A stretch of DNA of 64,000 nt, taken from RPQJ01 sp963754125 (GTDB taxonomy: Bacteria > Pseudomonadota > Gammaproteobacteria > Steroidobacterales > Steroidobacteraceae). A program made the position numbers and the translations under genes. The notes under the pieces were generated by a model. The model was not told where the DNA came from and ran no database searches. It saw only the letters and a list, made by a program, of their open reading frames with translations. Positions within the stretch are counted from its first letter, which is position 1, and the number at the start of each line of letters is the position of its first letter. Location: contig CAVWEX010000007.1 of NCBI GenBank assembly GCA_963754125.1, positions 310,001-374,000 of the forward strand. The letters are read 5' to 3'. This document shows, one piece after another, positions 46,624 to 54,544 of this stretch.

Positions 46624-47448
46624 CTACGGCCGGGCCTGGCGGCCCGCCTCCAGCAGCTCGCGCACGGCGTGCGCCGCGTCGCCACGTCGCATCAGGCTGG
46701 TGCCGACCAGCGCAAGACGGTAACCGAGCGCCGCGACCTTCGCTGCCTCGGTCGGGGTCTGCACGCCGCTCTCGGCGACTGCCGGCCACTCGGGCGGCAG
46801 GTGCCCGCGCAGCCTGGCGAAGCGTTCGAAGTCGATGGCGAGGGTCTCGAGGTCGCGGCAGTTGAGGCCCATCAGCATCTGCTCGTCACGGCCGGTGCGT
46901 TCGCGGGCGAGGCTCGAGGCGACCGCGAGATCGTCCGCGTCGAAGGCCTCCAGCAGCACGAACAGCCCGAGCGCCGCCGCGGTGTCGAGCAGCTCGACCA
47001 GGCGCTCGCGCGGCACCAGCCGCACGATCAGCAGCACGCCCGAGGCGCCCCAGGCGCGCGCCTCGAGCACCTGGTAGGGATCGACGAGGAAGTCCTTGCG
47101 CATGGCCGGCACGCCGAAGGACTGCAAGGTCTCGGCCGCGAGCCGCAGGTGATCGAGGCTACCGTCGAAGCGGTCGGGCTCGGTGAGGATGGAGCAGACC
47201 GCGGCGCCGCCCTCGGCATAGGCCTCGAGCCGGCGCACCGGGTCGAGCGTCGCGGCGGAGAGGTCGCCGAGCGAGGGCGAGCGCAGCTTGAGCTCGGCGA
47301 TCAGGTCGAAGCCCGATGGCGCGAGCCGCAGCGGCGGCGGCGCGGGCGTACCGAGCACCGCCGCACGCAACGCCGCCTCCGGCACGCGCTCGCGCGCCTC
47401 GGCGACGCGCTGCAGGCTGGAGCGGTGCATGTCGGAGAGCAGGCCCAC
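46624..47448 (-). CDS. trpC: Indole-3-glycerol phosphate synthase
   Basis: The product is 274 residues. Signature segments are L-I-A-E-L-K-L-R-S-P-S, S-I-L-T-E-P-D-R-F-D-G-S, R-K-D-F-L-V-D-P-Y-Q and G-L-N-C-R-D-L. It closes the indole ring from CdRP. The first start codon is a GTG at 47448; an ATG six codons later is possible. It stands between trpD and trpF in the operon. Confidence 0.96.
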   Translation of the reverse strand: MGLLSDMHRSSLQRVAEARERVPEAALRAAVLGTPAPPPLRLAPSGFDLIAELKLRSPSLGDLSAATLDPVRRLEAYAEGGAAVCSILTEPDRFDGSLDHLRLAAETLQSFGVPAMRKDFLVDPYQVLEARAWGASGVLLIVRLVPRERLVELLDTAAALGLFVLLEAFDADDLAVASSLARERTGRDEQMLMGLNCRDLETLAIDFERFARLRGHLPPEWPAVAESGVQTPTEAAKVAALGYRLALVGTSLMRRGDAAHAVRELLEAGRQARP

Positions 47449-47462
47449 GGGATAGCCTGCGC

Positions 47463-48497
47463 TCAGTCTTCGCGCGGTCGGCGGCCGAACGCTTCCAGCC
47501 GTTCGAGCAGCCGCGCGGCGTCGCCGCTGCGAATGGTCCCGAGCGCTGCCACCACGCCTGCTTCAGGCGAGGGCACGACGCCCGTGACCTCGAGCGCGAG
47601 CGCGGCGTTCAGCACGACGGCATCGCAGTGCGGCCCCATGTCGCGGCGTTCGAACACGGCGCGCAGCGCGGCGGCGTTGCGCTCCGCGTCGCCGCCGGCG
47701 AGGTCGGCGGCCGTGCAGCGCTGGATGCCGAGATCGAGCGGGTCGCGCACCTCCCGGGACACGCGCCCCGGCTGCACGTCGTAGAGCTCGAAGGGACCCA
47801 CGGGCGTCGCCTCGTCCCAGCCGGGCTCGCCGTGGATCACGAACGCGCGCTGGATCGGCATGCCCGAGAGTGTGTCCGCCATGAGGCGTGCGGCCTCGGA
47901 GCTGTAGGCGCCGATCAGGCTGAACGGCGGCTCGGCCGGGTTGGTGAGCGGCCCGAGCAGGTTGAACACCGTGCGCACGCCGAGCGCGCGGCGCACCGGC
48001 GCCACTTCCTTCATCGCCGGGTGGTAGTGCGGCGCGAACAGGAAGGTGAAGTCCGTCGCGGCGAGGCACTCGCCCGCCGCGCGCTCGTCGAGCGGCAGCG
48101 GCAGGCCGAGCGCCTCGAGCAGGTCGGCGCTGCCCGAGCGACTCGAGACGGAACGGTTGCCGTGCTTCACGACCCGTACGCCCGTCGCGGCCACCAGCAG
48201 CGCCGCGCCGGTCGAGAGATTGAAGCTGCCCGAGGCGTCGCCGCCGGTGCCGACCACGTCCACCGCTGGCGGACCGGGCGGGAGTTCCGGGCGGCGGGCG
48301 AGCCGGCGCATCGCCCCGGCGAAGCCGCGCACCTCGTCCGCCGTGATGCCCTTGCCGCGCAGCGCCGCGAGCAGCGCGCCCGACATCGCGGGCGCCACCG
48401 AGGCATCGGTGAGCGCGACCAGCAGCGAGGCCGCCTCGGCTTCGGTGAGGTCGCGCCGCTGCAGCAGTCGCTCGAGGATGTCGCGCAGTTCGATCAT
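47463..48497 (-). CDS. trpD: Anthranilate phosphoribosyltransferase
   Basis: The product is 344 residues. The phosphoribosyl site is V-G-T-G-G-D-A-S-G-S-F-N-L-S-T, followed by K-H-G-N-R-S-V-S-S-R-S-G-S-A-D and N-L-L-G-P-L-T-N-P. It attaches PRPP to anthranilate. It is not fused to trpG. Ten bases separate it from trpG. Confidence 0.97.
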   Translation of the reverse strand: MIELRDILERLLQRRDLTEAEAASLLVALTDASVAPAMSGALLAALRGKGITADEVRGFAGAMRRLARRPELPPGPPAVDVVGTGGDASGSFNLSTGAALLVAATGVRVVKHGNRSVSSRSGSADLLEALGLPLPLDERAAGECLAATDFTFLFAPHYHPAMKEVAPVRRALGVRTVFNLLGPLTNPAEPPFSLIGAYSSEAARLMADTLSGMPIQRAFVIHGEPGWDEATPVGPFELYDVQPGRVSREVRDPLDLGIQRCTAADLAGGDAERNAAALRAVFERRDMGPHCDAVVLNAALALEVTGVVPSPEAGVVAALGTIRSGDAARLLERLEAFGRRPRED

Positions 48498-48507
48498 GGC
48501 CTCCGCC

Positions 48508-49107
48508 TCAGGCGGCCCGGCGGCCGCCGGCGAACTCGAGGAAGTTGCCGAGCAGCACCGGGCCCTCCGGCGTCAGCACGCTCTCGGGGTGGAACTGCAC
48601 GCCCTCGACCATGAGCTCGCGGTGGCGCACGCCCATGATCTCGTCCTCGGCGGTGCGCGCACTCACCTCGAGCACCGCGGGCAGCGACTCCGGCCGCGCA
48701 ATCAGCGAGTGGTAGCGCCCGGCCTCGAAGGGCTGGGACAGCCCCGCGAACACGCCGCGACCGTCGTGCTGCACCGGCGAGACCTTGCCGTGCATGAGCC
48801 GGCCCGCGCGCACCACCTCGCCGCCGAACACCTCGACGATGGACTGGTGGCCGAGGCAGACGCCGAGCACGGGGATCCCGCCCGCGAAGGCCCGGATCAT
48901 GTCCATCGACACGCCGGCGTCGCGCGGCGTGCCGGGTCCCGGCGAGATGCACAGGTGCGTGGGCGCGAGACGCTTCGCCTCCTCGACGGTGATCGCGTCG
49001 TTGCGATGGACGAGCACGTCGGCGCCGAGCACGAGGAAGGCCTGCACGAGGTTGTAGGTGAAGCTGTCGTAGTTGTCGATCAGCAGCAGGCGCGGCGTGT
49101 CCATCAC
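48508..49107 (-). CDS. trpG: Anthranilate synthase component II (glutamine amidotransferase)
   Basis: The product is 199 residues, a class I amidotransferase. The nucleophile is in G-V-C-L-G-H-Q and the His-Glu pair in G-V-Q-F-H-P-E-S. It supplies ammonia to TrpE. It may also serve folate synthesis if no separate pabA exists, which cannot be judged here. The ATG overlaps the trpE stop (ATGA). Confidence 0.95.
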   Translation of the reverse strand: MMDTPRLLLIDNYDSFTYNLVQAFLVLGADVLVHRNDAITVEEAKRLAPTHLCISPGPGTPRDAGVSMDMIRAFAGGIPVLGVCLGHQSIVEVFGGEVVRAGRLMHGKVSPVQHDGRGVFAGLSQPFEAGRYHSLIARPESLPAVLEVSARTAEDEIMGVRHRELMVEGVQFHPESVLTPEGPVLLGNFLEFAGGRRAA

Positions 49108-50492
49108 AGGCCCTCCCGCGCGAGCTCGAGCGCACGGCGCAGCACCGCGCTCTTGGCGAGCACCTCGCGGTACTCGCTCGCGGGCACGCTGTCCGCGACG
49201 ATGCCGGCGCCCGCCTGGAAGCTGTAGGTGTCGCCGTGGAACACCAGGGTGCGGATCGTGATCGCCTGGTCCATGTCGCCGCCGTGGCCGAAGTAGCCGA
49301 CCGTGCCGCCGTAGAAGCCGCGGCGCACCGGCTCGAGCTCGTCGATGATCTCCATGGCGCGCACCTTGGGCGCGCCCACCAGCGTGCCGGCCGGAAAGGC
49401 CGCCGCGAAAAGGTCGAAGGCGTCCCGCCCCGGGGCCAGCGTGCCGTTCACGCCGCTCACGATGTGCATGACGTGGCTGTAGCGCTCGATGGAGCGGAAG
49501 GGATGCACGTGCACCGAGCCCGCGGTCGCGACGCGGCCGAGGTCGTTGCGCGCGAGGTCCACCAGCATGACGTGCTCGGCGTTCTCCTTCGGGTCGGCGA
49601 GCAGCTCGGTCGCGAGCGCGTCGTCCCCGGTCGCATCCGCACCGCGCGGTCGCGTGCCGGCGATGGGCCGCATCTGCGCGTGCCGGCCGTTGAGCTTCAC
49701 CAGCGCCTCGGGCGAGGAGCCCACGACGACGCGGTCGCCGAGGTCGCAGAAGTACATGTAGGGGGAAGGATTCAGCAGGCGCAGGGCCCGATAAGTCTCG
49801 AACGGGTCGAGGTCGCAGCGGCCTGCGAAGCGCACCGACAGCACCAGCTGGTACACGTCGCCCGCGGCGATGTACTCCTGCGTGCGGGCCACGCGTCCAA
49901 TGAACTCGTCCTCGGAGAGGCTCGCCTCGGGCGCACTGAAGCTCGCCGCCCAGGCGGGCCCCGGCAGTCCGCCGCGCAGCGCACGGATCACCTCGCGCCT
50001 GAGCGACTGTCGCTCGTGCTCCGAGCCCGCGTGCAGCAGCGCGGCGCGGCGCGTCAGGTGGTCGAACACCAGCAGCGAGCGCGGCGCGACGTAGTGCGCC
50101 TGCGGGCAGTCGTCGTCCACCCGGGCGTGCGCGGGCAGGCGCTCGAAGTAGCGCACGAGGTCGTAGCTCGCCACTCCCACCAATCCGCCGAGCAGGGGGA
50201 ATCCGTTGCCCGCGCTCTCCGGGCGCGGGGCCGCGGCGAGCGCACGGCGCAGCGCGGCGAGCAACTCGGGCTGGTCGGCGGGCCGCGGCAGGCGCTCGCC
50301 GCCCAGCACCAGCCCGGAGGCGTCGAGCCGGAACTCGAGGCAGTCGCCGAAGCCGATGAACGAGTAGCGCGCGAGTCGCTCGCCGCCTTCCACGCTCTCC
50401 AGCAGGAAGCGCGGCCTGAACGGCTTGAGCTTGAGGTAAGCCGACACCGGGGTGTCGAGGTCGGCCGAGATGTCGAACAGGCTGGTCGTCAC
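49104..50492 (-). CDS. trpE: Anthranilate synthase component I
   Basis: The product is 462 residues. The chorismate-binding half has D-E-F-I-G-R-V, R-P-I-A-G-T-R-P-R-G, D-P-K-E-N-A-E-H-V-M-L-V-D-L-A-R-N-D-L and G-A-P-K-V-R-A-M-E. The L-L-E-S segment near the N-terminus is the tryptophan feedback site of the family, so end-product inhibition is likely. I choose GTG at 50492 because GAGGAA lies six bases before it and the frame upstream encodes no conserved residues. It is preceded by the leader and attenuator. Confidence 0.96.
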   Translation of the reverse strand: MTTSLFDISADLDTPVSAYLKLKPFRPRFLLESVEGGERLARYSFIGFGDCLEFRLDASGLVLGGERLPRPADQPELLAALRRALAAAPRPESAGNGFPLLGGLVGVASYDLVRYFERLPAHARVDDDCPQAHYVAPRSLLVFDHLTRRAALLHAGSEHERQSLRREVIRALRGGLPGPAWAASFSAPEASLSEDEFIGRVARTQEYIAAGDVYQLVLSVRFAGRCDLDPFETYRALRLLNPSPYMYFCDLGDRVVVGSSPEALVKLNGRHAQMRPIAGTRPRGADATGDDALATELLADPKENAEHVMLVDLARNDLGRVATAGSVHVHPFRSIERYSHVMHIVSGVNGTLAPGRDAFDLFAAAFPAGTLVGAPKVRAMEIIDELEPVRRGFYGGTVGYFGHGGDMDQAITIRTLVFHGDTYSFQAGAGIVADSVPASEYREVLAKSAVLRRALELAREGL

Positions 50493-50532
50493 TGACGGTT
50501 CCTCGGTCGCGAGGATCCGGGGACGCGCAACT

Positions 50533-50567
50533 GAAAACCCATCCCCGGTCGGTTCGCGGAGATGGGT
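50533..50567 (-). terminator. Attenuator terminator hairpin (segments 3:4)
   Basis: A 10-bp stem with one G-U pair, an 11-base loop and a TTTT run, ending about 40 bases before the trpE start. Confidence 0.85.
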
Positions 50568-50621
50568 CCCAAGATTCTTAGCGTACGAGACGCGCGTGCC
50601 CGGGCCCACTCCTAGGAGTGG
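50533..50621 (-). promoter_or_regulatory. trp operon transcription attenuator
   Basis: Four mutually exclusive pairing segments are visible on the minus strand. Segment 1 is CCACTCC at 50621-50615, inside the leader peptide just after its Trp codons. Segment 2 is GGAGTGGG at 50612-50605. Segment 3 is ACCCATCTCC at 50567-50558. Segment 4 is GGGGATGGGT at 50546-50537, followed by TTTT. 1:2 is a 7-bp stem at most, 2:3 an 8-bp antiterminator with one bulge, and 3:4 a 10-bp terminator with one G-U. Ribosomes stalled at the Trp codons would mask segment 1 and free 2 to pair with 3; normal translation would leave 3:4 to terminate. Confidence 0.88.
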
Positions 50622-50668
50622 CGCCACCGCCAGCGGCGATCGAGGGTGTTTACAACGCGCGGATTCAT
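50612..50668 (-). CDS. trpL: trp leader peptide
   Basis: A short frame of 18 codons (ATG at 50668, TAG at 50614-50612) encodes a peptide ending R-R-W-R-W-R-H-S. Two tryptophan codons separated by one codon lie five to eight bases before attenuator segment 1. The peptide is rich in Arg and Trp, as in known trp leaders. No Shine-Dalgarno is seen, and with the predicted promoter only about four bases would precede the ATG, so it may be translated as a nearly leaderless message. Confidence 0.85.
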   Translation of the reverse strand: MNPRVVNTLDRRWRWRHS

Positions 50669-50678
50669 CGTGCACCGC

Positions 50679-50707
50679 AGTATCCATGGGCGATCGAAGA
50701 GCGTCAA
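50679..50707 (-). promoter_or_regulatory. Sigma-70 promoter of the trp operon
   Basis: On the minus strand TTGACG (50707-50702), a 17-base spacer, then GATACT (50684-50679). The predicted start is near 50672. It begins just after the stop of the upstream ThDP enzyme gene. Confidence 0.75.
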
Positions 50708-50733
50708 CCGCGCACCGGAGGGCGGGTCGCAGC

Positions 50734-52290
50734 CTAGATCAGCACCTCGATCAGGCGCGGCCCGCGCTGCTTCATCGCGGAGGCGTACTGCGCCGCGAAT
50801 TCCTCACAGGTCGTGGCGCGGCTCGCCTCGACGCCGAAGCCCTGGGCGATCTGCGACCAGTTCATCTCCGGGTTGTGCAGGTCGAGCATGGACATGGCCT
50901 TGGCGCCCGCGCCGATCGCGCCGACGCGCTGCAGCTCGATGTTCAGGATGGCGTAGGAGCGGTTGGCGAAGATCACCGTCGTGACGTCGAGCTTCTCGCG
51001 GGCCATGGTCCACAGCGCCTGCACCGTGTAGGCCGCACCGCCGTCGCCGTGCGGGCAGACCACCTTGCGGCCGGGGGCCGCAATGGCCGCACCCACGGCG
51101 AGCGGCAGGCCCTGGCCGATCGAGCCGCCGGTGAGCGGCAGGTGGGTGTGCGGCCGGGCGCGCGCGAGGAACATCAGCAGCGGCAGGCCGGCGGTCGCCG
51201 ATTCGTCGGCGACGATGGCGTCCTCGGGCGTCAGGTGCGCAATCACCTGTGCAGCGGTCGCGGCATTGAGCGCACCCGACGGCAGGTCCGGAATCACGAG
51301 CGGCGTACGGGCCGGCTCGAGACCGGTCGCACCCAGCGCGTCGGCGAGCGCCGCGAGGGCGGCCGCGCCGTCCTCGTGGGGCAGCGCGAGGTGGCTGAAC
51401 TCGCAGGACTCCGGTGCGCACCAGCTCGGCTTGCCGGGGTACGCGAAGAACGACACGGGCGGCTTGCTGCCCACCAGCACGATCTGCTCGAGACCCTGCA
51501 GCGTGGCGACGATCTGCTCGGCGAAGTACGGAATCCGCTCCACGGGCACGCGGCCCGCGCCGAGTTCGGCGTGCGGCGCGAAGGTGTCGCACAGCAGCCG
51601 CACACCGGTCTTCGCCTGGATCCTCCCCGCCGCCTCGAGGCCCGCGCCGCGCAGCGCGGTGCCGCGCAGCAGCATCGCCGACTTCTTGCCGTTGGTGAGC
51701 AGCCGCGCCGTCTGCTCGACGGCCTCGGCGCTGGCCGGGGCCGCGCCGAGGTCCGGCAGCGGTCCGGCCGCGCGCTGCGCCGGGTTCCAGGCGGTGTCGG
51801 CGGGCAGGATCAGCGTGGCGATGCCGCCCGGGGCGGCGCGCGCCGCCTGTACGGCCCGCGCGGCGTCGCCGGCCACGGTGGCGGCGCTTTTCGACTCGCA
51901 GATCCAGGCCGAGACCGGACGCGCGAAGCCCACGATGTCCGAGGTGAGCAGCGCGTCGTACTGCAGGTGGTAGGTGGCGTGGTCGCCCACGATGTTGACG
52001 ATCGGCGTGGCCGCGCGCCGGGCGTTGTGCAGGTTGGCGAGGCCGTTGGCGAGCCCGGGCCCGAGGTGCAGCAGCGTGGCTGCGGGCTTGCCGGCGATGC
52101 GCCCGTAGCCGTCGGCAGCGCCGGTGGCCACGCCCTCGAACAGGCACAGCACCGGGTGCATGCCGCTCACCGAGTCGAGCGCGGCCACGAAGTGCATCTC
52201 GGAGGTGCCCGGATTGGAGAAGCAGACCTCGACGCCGCAGTTCACCAGCGTCTGCACCAGCGATCGCGCGCCGTTCATTTCGTGGGACAT
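50734..52290 (-). CDS. Thiamine diphosphate enzyme, acetolactate synthase/benzoylformate decarboxylase-like
   Basis: The product is 518 residues with the three-domain ThDP fold. The catalytic glutamate is in L-F-E-G-V-A-T-G-A-A-D-G-Y-G-R. The ThDP/Mg site is H-G-D-G-G-A-A-Y-T-V-Q, with N-R-S-Y-A-I-L at the distance expected for the GDG...N motif. It is annotated in relatives as acetolactate synthase large subunit, but it is shorter than IlvB and no regulatory subunit gene is near, so a branched-chain role is doubtful. It could be a 2-oxoacid decarboxylase or lyase. It diverges from an aminotransferase; a shared pathway is only a guess. Start at the ATG at 52290. Confidence 0.78.
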   Translation of the reverse strand: MSHEMNGARSLVQTLVNCGVEVCFSNPGTSEMHFVAALDSVSGMHPVLCLFEGVATGAADGYGRIAGKPAATLLHLGPGLANGLANLHNARRAATPIVNIVGDHATYHLQYDALLTSDIVGFARPVSAWICESKSAATVAGDAARAVQAARAAPGGIATLILPADTAWNPAQRAAGPLPDLGAAPASAEAVEQTARLLTNGKKSAMLLRGTALRGAGLEAAGRIQAKTGVRLLCDTFAPHAELGAGRVPVERIPYFAEQIVATLQGLEQIVLVGSKPPVSFFAYPGKPSWCAPESCEFSHLALPHEDGAAALAALADALGATGLEPARTPLVIPDLPSGALNAATAAQVIAHLTPEDAIVADESATAGLPLLMFLARARPHTHLPLTGGSIGQGLPLAVGAAIAAPGRKVVCPHGDGGAAYTVQALWTMAREKLDVTTVIFANRSYAILNIELQRVGAIGAGAKAMSMLDLHNPEMNWSQIAQGFGVEASRATTCEEFAAQYASAMKQRGPRLIEVLI

Positions 52291-52415
52291 GCAGCGGACT
52301 CCTGGGCCGGTGGCTTGCTGTCGCGGTCGGCCGCGGGACGTCGATTGTGACGGCCCCACCGGGCGGCCGCCACACGGACATCCACCGAACCCGGGCCGCG
52401 GGCTTACCCGCGCTC

Positions 52416-52421
52416 TACAAT
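52416..52421 (+). promoter_or_regulatory. Probable -10 element for the aminotransferase
   Basis: TACAAT lies 35 bases before the GTG at 52457, just after a small CGCGGG/CCCGCG inverted repeat (52398-52413). No clear -35. Confidence 0.35.
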
Positions 52422-52456
52422 CGCGGCGGTCACCCCGGACCCGGCGCACCCCTCTC

Positions 52457-53839
52457 GTGAACCCTGACATCGTCGGCGGCCTTCCCCTGCAGCGCATCCA
52501 CGAGGTGTTCGAGGCTGAGTGCGCGAGCTACGCCGTCGCTGCATCCGCGGTCGATGCAGCTCGCCGGCCACGGCATCGCGGGCTTCTACCAGGGCGTGCC
52601 CATGCACTGGATGCGCGACTGGTCCATGCCCTACCCGCTGGTGGTCGAGTCGGCCCAGGGCGCGGTGTTGCACGACGTGGACGGCAACGACTACGCGGAC
52701 TTCTGCCTCGGCGACACCGGCGCGATGTTCGGCCACTCGCCGGCGCGCCGTGGCCGAGGCGATCGCGCGGTCAGGCGACGCGCGGCCTCACCAGCATGCT
52801 GCCCACCGAGGACACCATGGCGGTCGGGCGGCTGCTCGCCGAACGCTTCGGCCTGCCGCAATGGCAGGTGGCCACGACGGCCACCGATGCCAACCGCTTC
52901 GCGCTGCGCGTGGCGCGCGCGGTCACCGGCCGGCCGCGGATCCTGGTGTTCAACGGCTGCTACCACGGCACGGTGGACGAGACCTTCGTGCGGCTGGTGG
53001 ACGGCCGGGCGGTGCACCGGCCGGGCCTGCTGGGCCAGGCCGCCGACCTCACTCAGCTCGCGCGCGTCGTCGAGTTCAACGACCTGCCGGCGCTCGAGTC
53101 GACGCTCGCGCGTGGCGATGTCGCCTGCGTGATTGCCGAACCCGTGATGACCAATTCCTGCATGGTGCTGCCCGAGCCCGGCTTCCATGCCGAACTGCGG
53201 CGTCTCACGCGCGCCGCCGGCACGCTGCTGCTGATCGACGAGACACACACCATCTCGACGGGTCCGGGCGGCTACACGCGCGCGCACGGCCTCGAGCCGG
53301 ATCTCTTCGTCATCGGCAAGCCCATCGCCGGCGGCGTGCCGGCAAGCGTGTGGGGTTTCACCGACGAGGTCGCGCGACGCCTCGACGAGGTGCGCGCGGC
53401 GACACCGCCGGGCCATTCCGGCATGGGCACGACGCTCTCGGCCAACGCGCTGTCGCTCGCCGCCATGCGCGCCACGCTCGAGCACGTGATGACGGACGAG
53501 GCCTACGCGCACATGGACGCACTCGCCGCCCAGCTGGCTGCGGGGCTATCGGCGATCGTGCAGGCCTACGGCCTGCCTTGGCACGTCGTTCGCGTCGGCG
53601 CCCGCGTCGAGTTCGTGTGCGCGCCCGGGCCGCTGCGCAACGGCACCGAGGCCGAGGCGGCGCACGCCCCGGCGCTCGAGCAGGCGATCCACCTCGCGCT
53701 CCTCAATCGCGGCTGCCTGATCGCGCCGTTCCACAACATGATGCTGGTCTCGCCGGCGACATCGGCCGCACAGGTCGATAGGCTGTGCATGGCATTCGAG
53801 GCGGCGGTCGCGAGCCTGGCGCTGCCCGACCTGCCATGA
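52457..53839 (+). CDS. Class III aminotransferase, glutamate-1-semialdehyde aminomutase-like (three frameshifts here)
   Basis: Removing extra bases at 52541, 52746 and 52771 gives 459 residues. The first piece ends E-A-E-C-A-S-Y-A-V, the second has V-L-H-D-V-D-G-N-D-Y-A-D-F-C-L-G-D, and the third A-V-A-E-A-I-A-R. The long last frame has G-C-Y-H-G-T-V-D-E, L-L-I-D-E-T-H-T-I-S (PLP-binding Asp) and the PLP lysine in I-G-K-P-I-A-G-G-V-P. It resembles hemL-like enzymes, but such relatives also act on other amino or keto substrates. HemL itself would be expected elsewhere in the genome. Start GTG at 52457. Confidence 0.8.
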   Translation: MNPDIVGGLPLQRIHEVFEAECASYAVAASAVDAARRPRHRGLLPGRAHALDARLVHALPAGGRVGPGRGVARRGRQRLRGLLPRRHRRDVRPLAGAPWPRRSRGQATRGLTSMLPTEDTMAVGRLLAERFGLPQWQVATTATDANRFALRVARAVTGRPRILVFNGCYHGTVDETFVRLVDGRAVHRPGLLGQAADLTQLARVVEFNDLPALESTLARGDVACVIAEPVMTNSCMVLPEPGFHAELRRLTRAAGTLLLIDETHTISTGPGGYTRAHGLEPDLFVIGKPIAGGVPASVWGFTDEVARRLDEVRAATPPGHSGMGTTLSANALSLAAMRATLEHVMTDEAYAHMDALAAQLAAGLSAIVQAYGLPWHVVRVGARVEFVCAPGPLRNGTEAEAAHAPALEQAIHLALLNRGCLIAPFHNMMLVSPATSAAQVDRLCMAFEAAVASLALPDLP

Positions 53840-53858
53840 AGACCTGACCCGGAGATGC

Positions 53859-54516
53859 ATGATGATTCGAAGGTTCACCCTCGCTCCTCGTCGCCGCTGC
53901 ACTGCTTCTCGGCGGCTGCGAGACCGCCTATTACTCGGCTATGGAGGGCGTGGGCTTCGCCAAGCGCGACATCCTCGCGAGCCGCGTGGTGTCGGCCCGC
54001 GACTCCCAGGAGCAAGCCAAGCAGGAGATCACCGACGCGCTCACCGAGTTCGGCAAGGTGGTGAGCTACCAGGGCGGCGACCTCGAGGCGCAGTACAAGC
54101 GCCTCGCGGCGCAGCTCAAGGACAGCGAGTCGGCGGCCGAGTCAGTCCGCAAGCACATCCGGGACGTGGAGAGCGTCGCAGAAGCATTGTTCAAGGAATG
54201 GCAGGACGAGCTCGGACAGTATTCGAGCGCGAGCCTGCGGGCACAGAGTGAGCAGCAGCTTCGAAATACGCGAGCCCGCTACACCGAGATGATCGGCGCC
54301 ATGCGGCGCGCCGAGAGCAAGCTCGAACCCGCGTTGCAGCCGCTGCGCGACCAGGTGCTGTTCCTCAAGCACAACCTCAACGCCCGCGCGATTGCGGGAC
54401 TGAGGGGCGAGGTCAGCACGGTGGACACGCAGGTGAACCAGCTGGTGGCCGAACTCAACAAGGCCATCGCAGAGGCGAACCGCTTCATCGCCGACCTCGA
54501 GAAGAACTCGGGCTGA
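53859..54516 (+). CDS. DUF2959 lipoprotein (frameshifted near its start)
   Basis: With one extra base removed at 53883 the product is 218 residues. The corrected start reads as a lipoprotein signal with lipobox L-G-G-C-E-T, then Y-Y-S-A-M-E-G-V-G-F-A-K-R-D-I-L. The rest is almost entirely helical, with heptad-like coiled-coil stretches and F-L-K-H-N-L-N-A-R-A-I near the end, as in DUF2959. The family has no assigned function; it is probably a periplasmic or outer-membrane lipoprotein. The FAD oxidoreductase follows. Confidence 0.83.
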
Positions 54517-54544
54517 GCCGGCGCCCGCCGGCGGGGGACGTGAC

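Noticed and set aside
52457..53839. Calling the aminotransferase hemL.
   Set aside because: It is HemL-like, but longer at 459 residues, and its PLP loop (G-K-P-I-A-G-G-V-P) and context do not show the haem role. A generic class III call is safer.
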